DNA of 64,000 nt from Streptomyces sp. PsTaAH-137 (lineage in GTDB: Bacteria > Actinomycetota > Actinomycetes > Streptomycetales > Streptomycetaceae): NCBI RefSeq assembly GCF_003259365.1, contig NZ_QLLY01000021.1, positions 62,001 through 126,000 of the forward strand, read 5' to 3'. A model generated the notes under the pieces. That model ran no database searches and was not told the origin of the DNA. It saw only the letters and a program-made list of their open reading frames with translations. Shown here in pieces: positions 34,632 to 42,583 of the stretch (within the stretch, counting starts at the first letter, position 1; each line of letters begins with the position of its first letter). The translations under genes were made by a program, and so were the position numbers.

Positions 34632-35761
34632 TGCCGAGCGGCGCGGCGGCGCCCGTCGTCTCGGTGTGCGCGGACGCGGCCGGGTTCGGGGCGCTGCGCG
34701 AGGAGTGGAACCGGCTGCACCGGTCCTGCGCGACCGCGACCCCGTTCCAGGCCCACGCCTGGCTCCACTCGTGGTGGCTGTCCTACGGCAGCGCGGGCCG
34801 GCTGCGCGTGGTCCTCGTACGGCAGGACGGGCGGCTCGTGGCGGCCGCGCCCCTCATGAAGCGGCTGCGCCCGTTCCCGACGCTGACCCCGCTCGGCACC
34901 GACATCTCCGACTTCAGCGACGTCCTGGTCGACGCGGACCCGCCCGGCGGGGCCGACGCCGTGCTCGACGCGCTCGGCGCCGGACTGTGGCGGCTCGCGC
35001 GCACCGCCGTCATCGACTTCCGCGAGGTGCGGCCCGGCTCCACGGTCGAGGCCCTGCACGACCGGTGGCGCGGGCCGCGGCGCCGGCTCGACGACTCGGC
35101 GTGCCTGGAACTGCCCGCACTGCCCATGGACGACCTGGTGCAGCGGCTGCCCCGGCCGCGCGCGCAGCGGGCCCGCGCCAAGATGCGCAAGCTGGACGCG
35201 ACCGGGATCGAGCGCCGGGTGGTGCCCCCGGCCGAGGTCGGCGCGTCGGTGCGCCGCCTGCTGGAGCTGCACCAACTGCAGTGGCAGGAGCGGAAGGTGA
35301 CGACGGAGCACGTCAAGCCCCGGTTCGCCGAACATCTGAGCCGGTCCGCGACGCTCATGGCCGAGACCGGGGACGCCGTCGTCACGGAGTTCACCCTGGA
35401 CGGCACCGTCGTCGCCGCCGACCTGACCTTCGTCTCGCCGCGGCTCGCGGGCGGCTATCTCTACGGCGCCCACCCCGAGCTGCGGGAACGCAAGATCGAC
35501 GTCGCCACGATGCTGCTGCGCAGCTGCGCCCAGCACCTCCAGGACGGCTCCCGGGCCGGAGTGCTGAGCCTGCTGCGCGGCACCGAGCCCTACAAGCTGC
35601 ACTGGCGGCCCGAGCGGCTGGTCAACCAGCGGCTGCTGCTCGCCCGCGCCGCTTCCGCCCCGCAACTGGCGGCGCTGCTCGCCGACGTACGCGCCCGGTC
35701 GCTGGCCAGAGCCGCGCGGCGGGCATGGAAGGAGCGCGGTGACGAACGGCCCTCGACGTAG
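34631..35761 (+). CDS. GNAT-fold BioF2/CelD-like acyl or aminoacyl transferase
   Basis: A 376-residue protein. It carries the tandem GNAT (FemAB-like) architecture; key patterns are TPFQAHAWLHSWWLSY near the N-terminus, RAKMRKLDATGIERRVV and LLELHQLQWQERK in the middle, and YGAHPELRERKIDVATMLL later. CelD/BioF2 proteins occur in many exopolysaccharide operons and are thought to acylate or aminoacylate sugars. The start ATG overlaps the previous stop (TGATG). It is the last gene of the eight-gene operon, converging on the GH26-like gene with 37 bases between. Confidence 0.85.
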   Translation: MPSGAAAPVVSVCADAAGFGALREEWNRLHRSCATATPFQAHAWLHSWWLSYGSAGRLRVVLVRQDGRLVAAAPLMKRLRPFPTLTPLGTDISDFSDVLVDADPPGGADAVLDALGAGLWRLARTAVIDFREVRPGSTVEALHDRWRGPRRRLDDSACLELPALPMDDLVQRLPRPRAQRARAKMRKLDATGIERRVVPPAEVGASVRRLLELHQLQWQERKVTTEHVKPRFAEHLSRSATLMAETGDAVVTEFTLDGTVVAADLTFVSPRLAGGYLYGAHPELRERKIDVATMLLRSCAQHLQDGSRAGVLSLLRGTEPYKLHWRPERLVNQRLLLARAASAPQLAALLADVRARSLARAARRAWKERGDERPST

Positions 35762-35798
35762 AGGACCGGCCGCCACCGCGCTCACCGGGCCGGGCGGT

Positions 35799-37199
35799 TC
35801 AGGACCGGGGCTTCCACCAGTCGAACCGCAGGCACAGCTTGCCGCCGAGCCAGTGCTCGATCCAGTCGCCGAGGTTCACCGGCGAACACTCCGGAGGCGC
35901 GGTCGGCTCGGTCGGGCCGGTGGGCTCGGTCGGGACCGTGGGTTCGGTCGGCTGGTCGGTCGGCCTGTCGCGGCCGGTCAGCGCCGTCCGGTAGACCTCC
36001 GACGCCTTCGGGTTCTTGTCGCACTGCCACACCCCGTGCGGGCAGTAGTCCGTCAGGGTGTTGTAGAGCGGCTTGTGCTCGTCCATCCAGTCGAGCATCC
36101 GCTTCATGTACTCGGCGTTGTCGCCGTTGCGGAACAGCCCCCACTCCGGGTACGAGATCGGCTTCTTGTGCTCCGCCGCGAAGTCGACCTGGGCCTGGAG
36201 CCCGTACGGCTCGGAGACCTGCTCGTCGAAGGACTTGTTCTCCGGCTGGTCGTACGAGTCCATGCCGACGATGTCGACGACGTCGTCACCGGGGTAGCAG
36301 TCGGTCCACGGCACGGCGTCCCGGCCCCGGCTCGGGGTGAAGTCGAAGCGGAACTTCTGTCCCGGCACCGACCGCATCACCGTGACGATCCGTTTCCAGT
36401 ACTTCTTCCAGGACTCGGGGTCGGGACCGCACCGGTGGGTGTACGTGGTGCCGTTCATCTCCCAGCCGAGCACCACCACGGTGTCCGGCACGTCCAGGTC
36501 GACCAGGTTCTCGGCCAGGGCGCGGTAGTGCCGGTCGAAGTCGCCCTGCGCGCCCTGCTGGAGCAGCTTGCGCACCTCGGCGTCGGGGACGCCCTCCTCG
36601 TTGCGCTCCAGCATCGGCACGTTGAGGACGAAGAGCCGGTCGTCGCGCTCCTTGCGCCACTCGGCCCAGCTGTCGAGGAACGAGTCGGCGCCCTCGATGT
36701 TGCTCCACCTGTCTCCGGGCAGATAGGTGTGACCGACCCGCAGATCGGCTCCGCCGAGCCACTGCGAGAGCTGTGCCATCCGGGTCACGCCCCGGGGCCC
36801 GTAGTCCAGGTAGGCGCCGAACGCGGGGTACTTGGGCGCGTTCGCGCCGGGCTCCTGGGTCGGCGACCCGGACGGGGACGGGGACTCTGTCGGTGTGCCG
36901 GACGGGGTGCCGGACGGCGTGGCGGACGGCACCGGGTCCTGGCTGCCTGACACGCTCGGTTCCGGCGCGGGCGGATCGCTCGCCGCGACCGGGTCCGCGG
37001 CCGCGGGGCTCGGGTCGGCGGCGCCGTCCGGCCACCACGGGACGGGACCTGATCCGGTGGTCGGGGTCGGATCGGGGCGCGGACTGGCGTCCGCGGGCTC
37101 CGTGGTCACGGATCCCGAGGCGACCACCAGCGAGACCAGCACTCCGGCGGTGATCAGCGGCAGTCGTCTGTTCTTCGTCCAACGGCGTTCTGCGGCCAT
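35799..37199 (-). CDS. Secreted GH26-like glycoside hydrolase
   Basis: A 466-residue exported protein. A signal/anchor segment (about 10-35, RRLPLITAGVLVSLVVASG) is followed by a Pro/Ser/Thr linker to about residue 120, then a catalytic domain with NIEGADSF, VVLGWEMNGTTYTHRC (acid/base Glu) and PISYPEWGLF (nucleophile Glu), typical of GH26 beta-mannanase-like enzymes. A short Thr-Pro-Glu linker leads to a C-terminal end with two cysteines. It likely trims or releases the polysaccharide made by the neighbouring operon. GAGGAG precedes its ATG; an in-frame extension of 19 residues is less likely. Confidence 0.87.
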   Translation of the reverse strand: MAAERRWTKNRRLPLITAGVLVSLVVASGSVTTEPADASPRPDPTPTTGSGPVPWWPDGAADPSPAAADPVAASDPPAPEPSVSGSQDPVPSATPSGTPSGTPTESPSPSGSPTQEPGANAPKYPAFGAYLDYGPRGVTRMAQLSQWLGGADLRVGHTYLPGDRWSNIEGADSFLDSWAEWRKERDDRLFVLNVPMLERNEEGVPDAEVRKLLQQGAQGDFDRHYRALAENLVDLDVPDTVVVLGWEMNGTTYTHRCGPDPESWKKYWKRIVTVMRSVPGQKFRFDFTPSRGRDAVPWTDCYPGDDVVDIVGMDSYDQPENKSFDEQVSEPYGLQAQVDFAAEHKKPISYPEWGLFRNGDNAEYMKRMLDWMDEHKPLYNTLTDYCPHGVWQCDKNPKASEVYRTALTGRDRPTDQPTEPTVPTEPTGPTEPTAPPECSPVNLGDWIEHWLGGKLCLRFDWWKPRS

Positions 37200-37338
37200 G
37201 CCTTGCTCCTCGTGCGCGACGCTCCATTTCTGACAATCAGTCATATATATGCCCAATGCGCCAATCGGGGACCGGCCGATGGCCGATCCTCGTCACCCTC
37301 GCGGGCTAGTTCCTGGAACTCCTGGAAGGAATCGACAC

Positions 37339-38616
37339 GTGCTCGACCCCTGTGTGCCGGTGCTGCTGCTGAGGATCGATCCCAACCCCTTCCACCACGG
37401 CACCCTGGGGGCGGTGCGGTCCCTGGGCCGCTGCGGGGTGGAGGTCCATGTGGCGGCCGAGGCGGACCGCAGCCCGGTCGCCCGCTCGCGCTTCGTCCGC
37501 CAGATGCATCCGCCGCCGCCACCGGGGGCCCCGCTCGACGAGATCGCCGCGGTACTGCGCAGGATCGCGGCCCGGATCGCCCGTCCGGCCGTGCTGATCC
37601 CGATGGACGACGCCGGTGCCGTCGCGGTGAGCCGACTGGGCGAGGCGCTGTCCGGGACCTTCCTCCTGCCGGACCAGCCGGGGCACCTGGCCGAGCGCGT
37701 CGCGGACAAGGCGCTGCTGCCCGAGCTCTGCCGCGCCGCCGGCATCGCCCACCCGGCCACGGTCGAGCCGCGCGACGAGCGGGAGGCGGCCGCGGCGGTC
37801 GGCGACCTCGGTGCCCCGGTCGTGGCCAAGTGGAGCCGCCCGTGGCTGCTGCCCCCGGACGCGGGCCTGCGCAGCACCTGCCTGATCAGCACCCCGCAGG
37901 AGGCCAGGAGCCTGTACCGCAGGGGCGTGGGAACCGGCAGCGCCCTGCTGCTCCAGAAGCACCTGGCACCCGGCGGCGGCGACTGGTTCTGCCACGGGTA
38001 CGCCGACGGGAGCGGCCGGCTGCACGGCGGCGGAGCGGGGACCAAGCACCGGTCATGGCCGCGCGGCGCGGGCCTGACCGCCGTGGGCCGCTGGACCCCG
38101 GTCCCCGAACTCCAGGCCGTGGTCGAGCGCCTGGTCGGGGAGTTGGCCTACCGGGGCATCTTCGACATCGACTTCCGCGTCGACCCGGAGACGGGCCGGT
38201 ACTGCCTGCTGGACTTCAACCCCCGTCCGGGAGCGCAGTTCCGGCTGTTCGCGGACGCGGGCGGCCTGGACGTCGTACGGGCCCAGTACCTCGACCTGAC
38301 GCACCAGCGGCTGCCCGCGGGACGCGCCCTGCCGGGCCGCACCTTCGTCGTCGAGAACTACGCCCCGCTCTCCGCGCTCGGGGCCCTGGTCTCCGCCGCC
38401 CTGCCCGGCCGGCGCACCTCCCCGCTGCGTGAACCGGCCTGGCACGCCCCGGACGACCCGGCCCCCGCACGGCACATGGCCGCCGAGTGGTCCCGGCACG
38501 CGGCGCGCCGCCTGCTGCGCAGGTCCGGGCCACCGCCCGGCGCCGCCCCCGGCCACCGCACCGAACCACCTGTCACCACCCGCACCACTCCGGACGAACG
38601 AAAGGCGAGCTGCTGA
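37339..38616 (+). CDS. ATP-grasp carboxylate-amine ligase-like protein
   Basis: A 425-residue cytoplasmic protein. The N-terminus VLLLRIDPNPFHHGTLGAVR and the ATP-grasp core (VVAKWSRPW as the ATP-lysine strand, FDIDFRVDPETGRYCLLDFNPRPG as the Mg-binding region) resemble D-aspartate ligase and carbamoyl-phosphate-synthase-type proteins. It should join a carboxylate and an amine (or modify a sugar acid) using ATP. GGAAGGA is eight bases before the GTG start. Its stop overlaps the next gene's start (TGATG), so the two act together. Divergent from the GH26-like gene. Confidence 0.82.
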   Translation: MLDPCVPVLLLRIDPNPFHHGTLGAVRSLGRCGVEVHVAAEADRSPVARSRFVRQMHPPPPPGAPLDEIAAVLRRIAARIARPAVLIPMDDAGAVAVSRLGEALSGTFLLPDQPGHLAERVADKALLPELCRAAGIAHPATVEPRDEREAAAAVGDLGAPVVAKWSRPWLLPPDAGLRSTCLISTPQEARSLYRRGVGTGSALLLQKHLAPGGGDWFCHGYADGSGRLHGGGAGTKHRSWPRGAGLTAVGRWTPVPELQAVVERLVGELAYRGIFDIDFRVDPETGRYCLLDFNPRPGAQFRLFADAGGLDVVRAQYLDLTHQRLPAGRALPGRTFVVENYAPLSALGALVSAALPGRRTSPLREPAWHAPDDPAPARHMAAEWSRHAARRLLRRSGPPPGAAPGHRTEPPVTTRTTPDERKASC

Positions 38617-39896
38617 TGTACGACCTGCTGATCGTGGGGGCGGGCCCGTACGGCTTGTCCATCGCCGCGCACGCCGGGGCCAGGGGACTGCGCACCGCGG
38701 TCTTCGGAAAGCCGATGGAGTCGTGGCGGCACGCCATGCCGCGCGGCATGTTCCTCAAGTCGGAGCCCTGGGCCTCCAACCTCTCCGCGCCCGGCGCGGC
38801 CTTCCCCCTGGACCAGTACTGCGCGGGCATCGGCACGACCGCGCGGCACGGGCACCCCATCCCCGTGGAGACCTTCGCGGAGTACGGGCTGTGGTTCGCG
38901 CGGCAGGCGGTGACGCACCTGGACGAGCGGATGATCACGCGCATCGACGCGGCCCCCGAGGGCTTCACCCTGGAGACCGAGGACGGACAGCTCCTGCGCG
39001 CCCGGGCGGTCGCCCTGGCCACCGGGGTGCTGCCGTACATGAATCTCCCGGAAGCCCTGCGCGGACTGACGGAGGATCACGTCACGCACAGCAGCCGCCA
39101 CAGCGACCTGGACCGGTTCGCCGGGGCCGACGTCACCGTGGTCGGCGGCGGCCAGGCGGCCCTGGAGACCGCGGCGCTGCTCGCCGAGCAGTCGACCCGC
39201 GTACGGCTCGTCGCCCGCGCCCCGCGACTGGCCTGGAACGACGTCCCGCCGCCCTGGGAGCGCCCCTGGTGGAAGTCCCTGCGCGCCCCGCACAGCGGCC
39301 TCGGCTGCGGCTGGCGCAACTGGTTCTACGCGCAGCGGCCGGGCGCCTTCCGCCGACTGCCGGAGCGGACCCGGGCCGGCATCTCGCAGACGGCGCTCGG
39401 CCCCGCGGGGGCCTGGTGGATCAGGGACCGGGTGGCGGCGGCGGACCTCGACATCCGGCTCGGGCGGACGATCGTGGAGACCCGGCTCGCGGCGGGGCGG
39501 CTGCGGGTGCGCACGGCGGGGCCGGGGGCGGACGGGGAGGAGTTCACGACCGATCACGTCATCGCGGCCACCGGCTTCGAGGCGAGCTGCGCCCGGATGA
39601 CGGTGCTCGCCCCACGGCTGCGGAACCTGCTCGCGCCGGATCCCGAGGGCCCGCCGCGGGTGGGCCGGGGCTTCGCGTCCGCCTACCCCGGGCTCTTCCT
39701 CGCCGGTCTGGTCACGGCGGCCGACTTCGGTCCCGCGATGCGGTTCGTCCACGGGGCGACCTACACGGCGCCGGCGCTGGTCGACGGGGTCGAGCGGCAC
39801 CTCGGACGGCAGCCGGTGCGGGGCGGTGCGGCGGTTCCCGGCGGCAGGAGGCACGCGCAGGAGACGGTCGCGGCGGGGGTGGCCGACCGCGGCTGA
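38616..39896 (+). CDS. FAD/NAD(P)-dependent oxidoreductase
   Basis: A 426-residue flavoprotein. The N-terminal FAD motif MYDLLIVGAGPYGLSIAAHA and a second dinucleotide motif VTVVGGGQAALETAALLAE indicate NAD(P)H use, and DHVIAATGFEASC is the conserved ATG-type motif. This is the lysine/ornithine N-monooxygenase-like or general FMO-like pattern (SidA-related), so N-hydroxylation is one possibility. It is translationally coupled to the ATP-grasp gene. No siderophore or peptide genes adjoin, and the substrate is unknown. It may modify the same metabolite or surface polymer as its partner. Confidence 0.85.
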   Translation: MYDLLIVGAGPYGLSIAAHAGARGLRTAVFGKPMESWRHAMPRGMFLKSEPWASNLSAPGAAFPLDQYCAGIGTTARHGHPIPVETFAEYGLWFARQAVTHLDERMITRIDAAPEGFTLETEDGQLLRARAVALATGVLPYMNLPEALRGLTEDHVTHSSRHSDLDRFAGADVTVVGGGQAALETAALLAEQSTRVRLVARAPRLAWNDVPPPWERPWWKSLRAPHSGLGCGWRNWFYAQRPGAFRRLPERTRAGISQTALGPAGAWWIRDRVAAADLDIRLGRTIVETRLAAGRLRVRTAGPGADGEEFTTDHVIAATGFEASCARMTVLAPRLRNLLAPDPEGPPRVGRGFASAYPGLFLAGLVTAADFGPAMRFVHGATYTAPALVDGVERHLGRQPVRGGAAVPGGRRHAQETVAAGVADRG

Positions 39897-40130
39897 GCGG
39901 GGCCGGTGGCTCGTTGGGGTGACGTTGTGTGCGAAAGGGTGAACCGGTTCTGCACAGGGGAACCGGCGGTGGTCCACTGGTCGCCGTCATGAGAACCGCC
40001 GCGTCGCTGCCTTCCTCCCAGCCGTCGGCGTCACGCCGTGGGGAGGCAGCCTGTGTCCGCGGCTTCCTCTGTGGGTCGGGAAGAGCTTTTGCGTAGTTCT
40101 TCCCGACCTGGCACGCGGCACTTCCGGCCC
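39897..40130. other. Gap between the flavoprotein and the long chaplin
   Basis: A 234-base stretch with no supportable gene. It holds a 10-bp hairpin (40075-40107) and a small open frame of 35 codons from 39990 that runs into that hairpin and is not accepted as a gene. Confidence 0.4.
40075..40107. terminator. Hairpin between convergent flavoprotein and long chaplin genes
   Basis: A 10-bp inverted repeat (40075-40084 with 40098-40107) with a 13-base loop containing TTTT. Confidence 0.7.
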
Positions 40131-40799
40131 TCAGCGCCTCGTGGTGCTCGCCCTGCGGTACAGGATGCCGCCCCCGACGAGCAGCCCGGCGCTGGCGGCC
40201 GCGGCGGCCAGCAGGTTCGGGTCGGCTCCCGTGTCGGCGAGCCGCTCGCGCGCCTGCGGCACCCGCACCTCGGGCGCCGCCACCGGCGCCAGGACCTCCC
40301 GGCTCTGCCCCTGATGCTCCACGGCGACCTGCGGTGCCTGCGGAACGGACCGGTCGGCCGGGGGCTGCGCGGGGGTGCCGGGGCCGGCCGGTGCGGCGGG
40401 CGCGGCGGGGGTGCTCGGCGGAGTGTGCGGCGCGGGCGGCAGCTGCTCCTCGGGGGGTGCGGGAGTGGCCGACGCGTCACCGGAGCCCGCGCACGAGTTG
40501 CCCGTCGTCGGGTTGAGCGCGCCGACCACGTCCGCGGTGTTCCCGCAGAGGTTCAGGCCGATGTCCACGGGGGCCTGCACCGTGTTCCCCGACAACAGCC
40601 CCGGGGAGTTCGCGGTGGTCGCGGACGGGGCCGAGTCGCCGTACCCGTGGGCGTCCTGCGGGTGGATGTCGGCCGCGGAGGCGGCCGCGCCCGCGTCGGT
40701 CTCGTCACCGGTCAGGGCCGCGGCGCTGGAGCCGGGCATGGAGAGCATGCCCGTCGCTGCCGCGGCGGCCATGACACCGATCTTCAGTGCCTGCCTCAA
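40131..40799 (-). CDS. Long chaplin with a sortase signal and a single chaplin domain
   Basis: A 222-residue surface protein. Signal peptide (about 1-27), an Ala/Asp/His-rich stretch, one chaplin domain (about 60-105: NSPGLLSGNTVQAPVD, GLNLCGNTADVVGALNP, two cysteines), a Pro/Ala/Gln-rich wall spacer, then the sorting signal LADTG, a hydrophobic segment (AAAAASAGLLVGGGILY) and a basic end. Sortase should cut LADT-G and link the protein to peptidoglycan. Classic long chaplins ChpA-C of S. coelicolor have two chaplin domains; this one has only one. From memory its place before the short chaplin and rodlins corresponds to SCO2716 (chpA). Confidence 0.92.
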   Translation of the reverse strand: MRQALKIGVMAAAAATGMLSMPGSSAAALTGDETDAGAAASAADIHPQDAHGYGDSAPSATTANSPGLLSGNTVQAPVDIGLNLCGNTADVVGALNPTTGNSCAGSGDASATPAPPEEQLPPAPHTPPSTPAAPAAPAGPGTPAQPPADRSVPQAPQVAVEHQGQSREVLAPVAAPEVRVPQARERLADTGADPNLLAAAAASAGLLVGGGILYRRASTTRR

Positions 40800-40834
40800 T
40801 GCGTTTCCCTTCCTGCTGAAGTGCCGTGAAAGTG

Positions 40835-40873
40835 CGGCCGGCCCTGGATCCCGAGGGTGTCCAGGGCCGGCCG
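40835..40873 (-). terminator. Terminator of the short chaplin at 40895
   Basis: A 14-bp inverted repeat (40835-40848 with 40860-40873) sits between the short chaplin stop and the long chaplin start. Confidence 0.7.
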
Positions 40874-40894
40874 GTGGCTGAGAGCCGGGGTATT

Positions 40895-41128
40895 TCAGAC
40901 GTTGGCGCAGCTGTTGCCGAACGCCGGGTTCAGCAGCGCGATGACGTTGACGCTGTTGCCGCAGACGTTGACCGGCACGTGGACCGGGACCTGCACGACG
41001 TTGCCGGACAGGACGCCCGGGGAGCCCACGGCCGCACCCTCGGCGCCGGCGTCGGCGAACGCGGGGGCGGCCATGCCGAGGGCCATGACGACACCGGCGA
41101 CGATCGTGGCGCTCTTCTTCAGGGACAT
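40895..41128 (-). CDS. chpD: Short chaplin 5 (chpD-like position)
   Basis: A 77-residue chaplin: signal peptide MSLKKSATIVAGVVMALGMA... cut near AFA-DA, then the chaplin domain with GSPGVLSGNVVQ, VPVHVPVNVCGN and LLNPAFGNSC, two cysteines. AAGGAGAG lies before the ATG; the longer upstream frame is rejected. It reads toward the long chaplin and away from the rodlins. Symbol chpD is given from remembered order chpA-chpD-rdlA-rdlB in S. coelicolor and similar signal peptide; treat as moderate confidence. Confidence 0.85.
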   Translation of the reverse strand: MSLKKSATIVAGVVMALGMAAPAFADAGAEGAAVGSPGVLSGNVVQVPVHVPVNVCGNSVNVIALLNPAFGNSCANV

Positions 41129-41281
41129 GTGTCTCTCCTTATTTCCGAGAAATATGAATGAGGAGCCAGTTCGAAAGGGGATCACTTTCTCGCCCGGCCT
41201 CTCGGGAAGGAAAACGAGACAACCGCCTGCGAGGAAACTGTGTGCCCGCTTAATTGATGAAAGGTTGCGGCCATTCGGGCA

Positions 41282-41330
41282 CAAAAAAGCTCGGGCCGTC
41301 CGCGCTCCGAGGAAGCGGGCGGCCCGAGCT
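41282..41330 (-). terminator. Intrinsic terminator of rodlin 1
   Basis: A 16-base stem (41288-41303 with 41315-41330, with one mismatch) followed on the minus strand by six U residues. It starts 18 bases beyond the rodlin 1 stop codon. Confidence 0.88.
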
Positions 41331-41347
41331 CCGGGTGCGGCGGCCGA

Positions 41348-41758
41348 TCAGCCGTTCGCGACGCCGTTGCCCGACAGGACCGGGATGTCGCTGAGGATGT
41401 GCGACAGCGGCTCGTCGCCCTTGGCCTGCGTCGAGTTCTCCGTGCACTGCTGGTTCTGCGGGGCCGACAGGACCGGGATGTCCTGGACGGCGACCGGCAC
41501 GACGCCGACCAGCGAACCGACGTTGCCCTTGACGGGCAGGCCGACGCACGGCTTGTTCAGCGACCCCTGGACCAGGCCGAGCTGCGGGCTCATGTCGCCC
41601 TCGGTCATGGAGTTGCCGAAGGCCTGCTTCGCGCCGTTGCCGCTGAGCGAGGTGGTGCCGCCGTCGTCGCCGATGGCGAGCGCGGGGGCGGCCGCGGCCG
41701 CGGAGACGCCGACGACGGAAACGGCGACTGCTGCGGCAGCCATAGCCTTCTTGAGCAT
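41348..41758 (-). CDS. Rodlin 1
   Basis: A 136-residue exported rodlin. Signal peptide MLKKAMAAAAVAVSVVGVSA... cut near ALA-IG (about 30). The mature chain starts GDDGGTTSLSGNG and contains GSLNKPCVGLP, SLVGVVPVAVQDIPVLSAPQ, and CTENSTQAKGDEPLSH, with two cysteines. Rodlins organise chaplin filaments into rodlets on spores and aerial hyphae. It is divergent from rodlin 2 with a 246-base shared promoter region, like the rdlA-rdlB pair of S. coelicolor. AAGGAA is eight bases before the ATG. Confidence 0.96.
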   Translation of the reverse strand: MLKKAMAAAAVAVSVVGVSAAAAAPALAIGDDGGTTSLSGNGAKQAFGNSMTEGDMSPQLGLVQGSLNKPCVGLPVKGNVGSLVGVVPVAVQDIPVLSAPQNQQCTENSTQAKGDEPLSHILSDIPVLSGNGVANG

Positions 41759-41800
41759 TGATGTGTTCCTTTTCTGACAGGCACCGGTTTGCTGCGAAGG

Positions 41801-41827
41801 GAACAACTCCGAGCCGAGTGAATGGTT
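41801..41827 (-). promoter_or_regulatory. Candidate rodlin 1 promoter (AACC-N16-GTTG)
   Basis: On the minus strand AACC, a 16-base spacer, then GTTGTTC. The end is 42 bases before the ATG. The same arrangement precedes rodlin 2 and rodlin 3. It may be the site of a sporulation-type sigma factor such as BldN; that link is inferred. Confidence 0.5.
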
Positions 41828-41940
41828 CTCCAGGTTCACTCGTTTGCCCGGAGGATGCCCGGGGCTACCGGTTCCGGAGACGGGTCGGATAGTCATTTCT
41901 TCTGCCTCCGGCGGTGGCCCCCGTCCGGGTGAACGTGGAC

Positions 41941-41967
41941 AACCGATCCGGAGATACGGAGTTGTTC
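41941..41967 (+). promoter_or_regulatory. Candidate rodlin 2 promoter (AACC-N16-GTTG)
   Basis: AACC at 41941-41944, spacer of 16 bases, GTTGTTC at 41961-41967, 37 bases before the ATG. Flanking bases (a GTGAAC-x-TGGA tract upstream and CGGAGTTGTTC) are also shared with the divergent rodlin 1 copy. Confidence 0.5.
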
Positions 41968-42004
41968 ACGGTGCTCCCAAAACGCAAATGAAGGGGAACC
42001 TCTC

Positions 42005-42415
42005 ATGATGAAGAAGGCTATGGCTGCCGCAGCGGTCGCCGCTTCGGTCGTCGGTGTCTCGGCTGCCGTGGCTGCGCCCGCGATGGCGATCGGCAACGAC
42101 GGTGGCACCACGTCGCTCAGCGGCAACGGTGCCGAGCAGGCGTACGGCAACTCCGCCACGTACGGCAGCATGAGCCCGCAGATGGCGCTCATCCAGGGCT
42201 CGCTGAACAAGCCCTGCATCGGCCTGCCGGCCAAGGTCAACGCCGGTTCGCTCGTCGGTGTCGTGCCGGTGTCGCTGCAGGACATCCCCGTCCTGTCGGC
42301 CCCGCAGAACCAGCAGTGCACGGAGAACTCGACCCAGGCCAAGGGCGACGAGCCGCTGTCGCACGTCCTGGACGACATCCCGGTTCTTTCCGGCAACGGT
42401 GCCGGCAACAACTGA
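42005..42415 (+). CDS. Rodlin 2
   Basis: A 136-residue exported rodlin, very similar to rodlins 1 and 3. Signal peptide MMKKAMAAAAVAASVVGVSA... cut near AMA-IG. Mature chain GNDGGTTSLSGNG, GSLNKPCIGLPAKVN, SLQDIPVLSAPQ, CTENSTQAKGDEPLSH, two cysteines, ending GNGAGNN. It differs from rodlin 1 in some hydrophobic positions. GAAGGGGA precedes the start; ATG at 42005 or the next codon could be used. Followed by a good hairpin before the LCP gene. Confidence 0.96.
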   Translation: MMKKAMAAAAVAASVVGVSAAVAAPAMAIGNDGGTTSLSGNGAEQAYGNSATYGSMSPQMALIQGSLNKPCIGLPAKVNAGSLVGVVPVSLQDIPVLSAPQNQQCTENSTQAKGDEPLSHVLDDIPVLSGNGAGNN

Positions 42416-42431
42416 CGTACCGTGCATTTCC

Positions 42432-42460
42432 GTTGGGCCGCCGATTCTCGGCGGCCCAAC
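42432..42460 (+). terminator. Terminator of rodlin 2
   Basis: A 13-bp perfect inverted repeat (42432-42444 with 42448-42460, loop TTC) followed by a T-rich run (GCCTTTTCC), 16 bases after the stop. Confidence 0.85.
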
Positions 42461-42583
42461 GCCTTTTCCGGCCCGTGAGGCGAACGAGTTGTTTTCGCCC
42501 GGGCGTGCGCGGCTGCTCGAAGGAAGAAAAGAAGATGTGCCTACGATCCTCGCGCATCGACCCCTTCGCAGTGGAGTGTCACG

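Noticed and set aside
39990..40097. 35-codon frame before the long chaplin
   Set aside because: It runs into the terminator hairpin and has no ribosome site.
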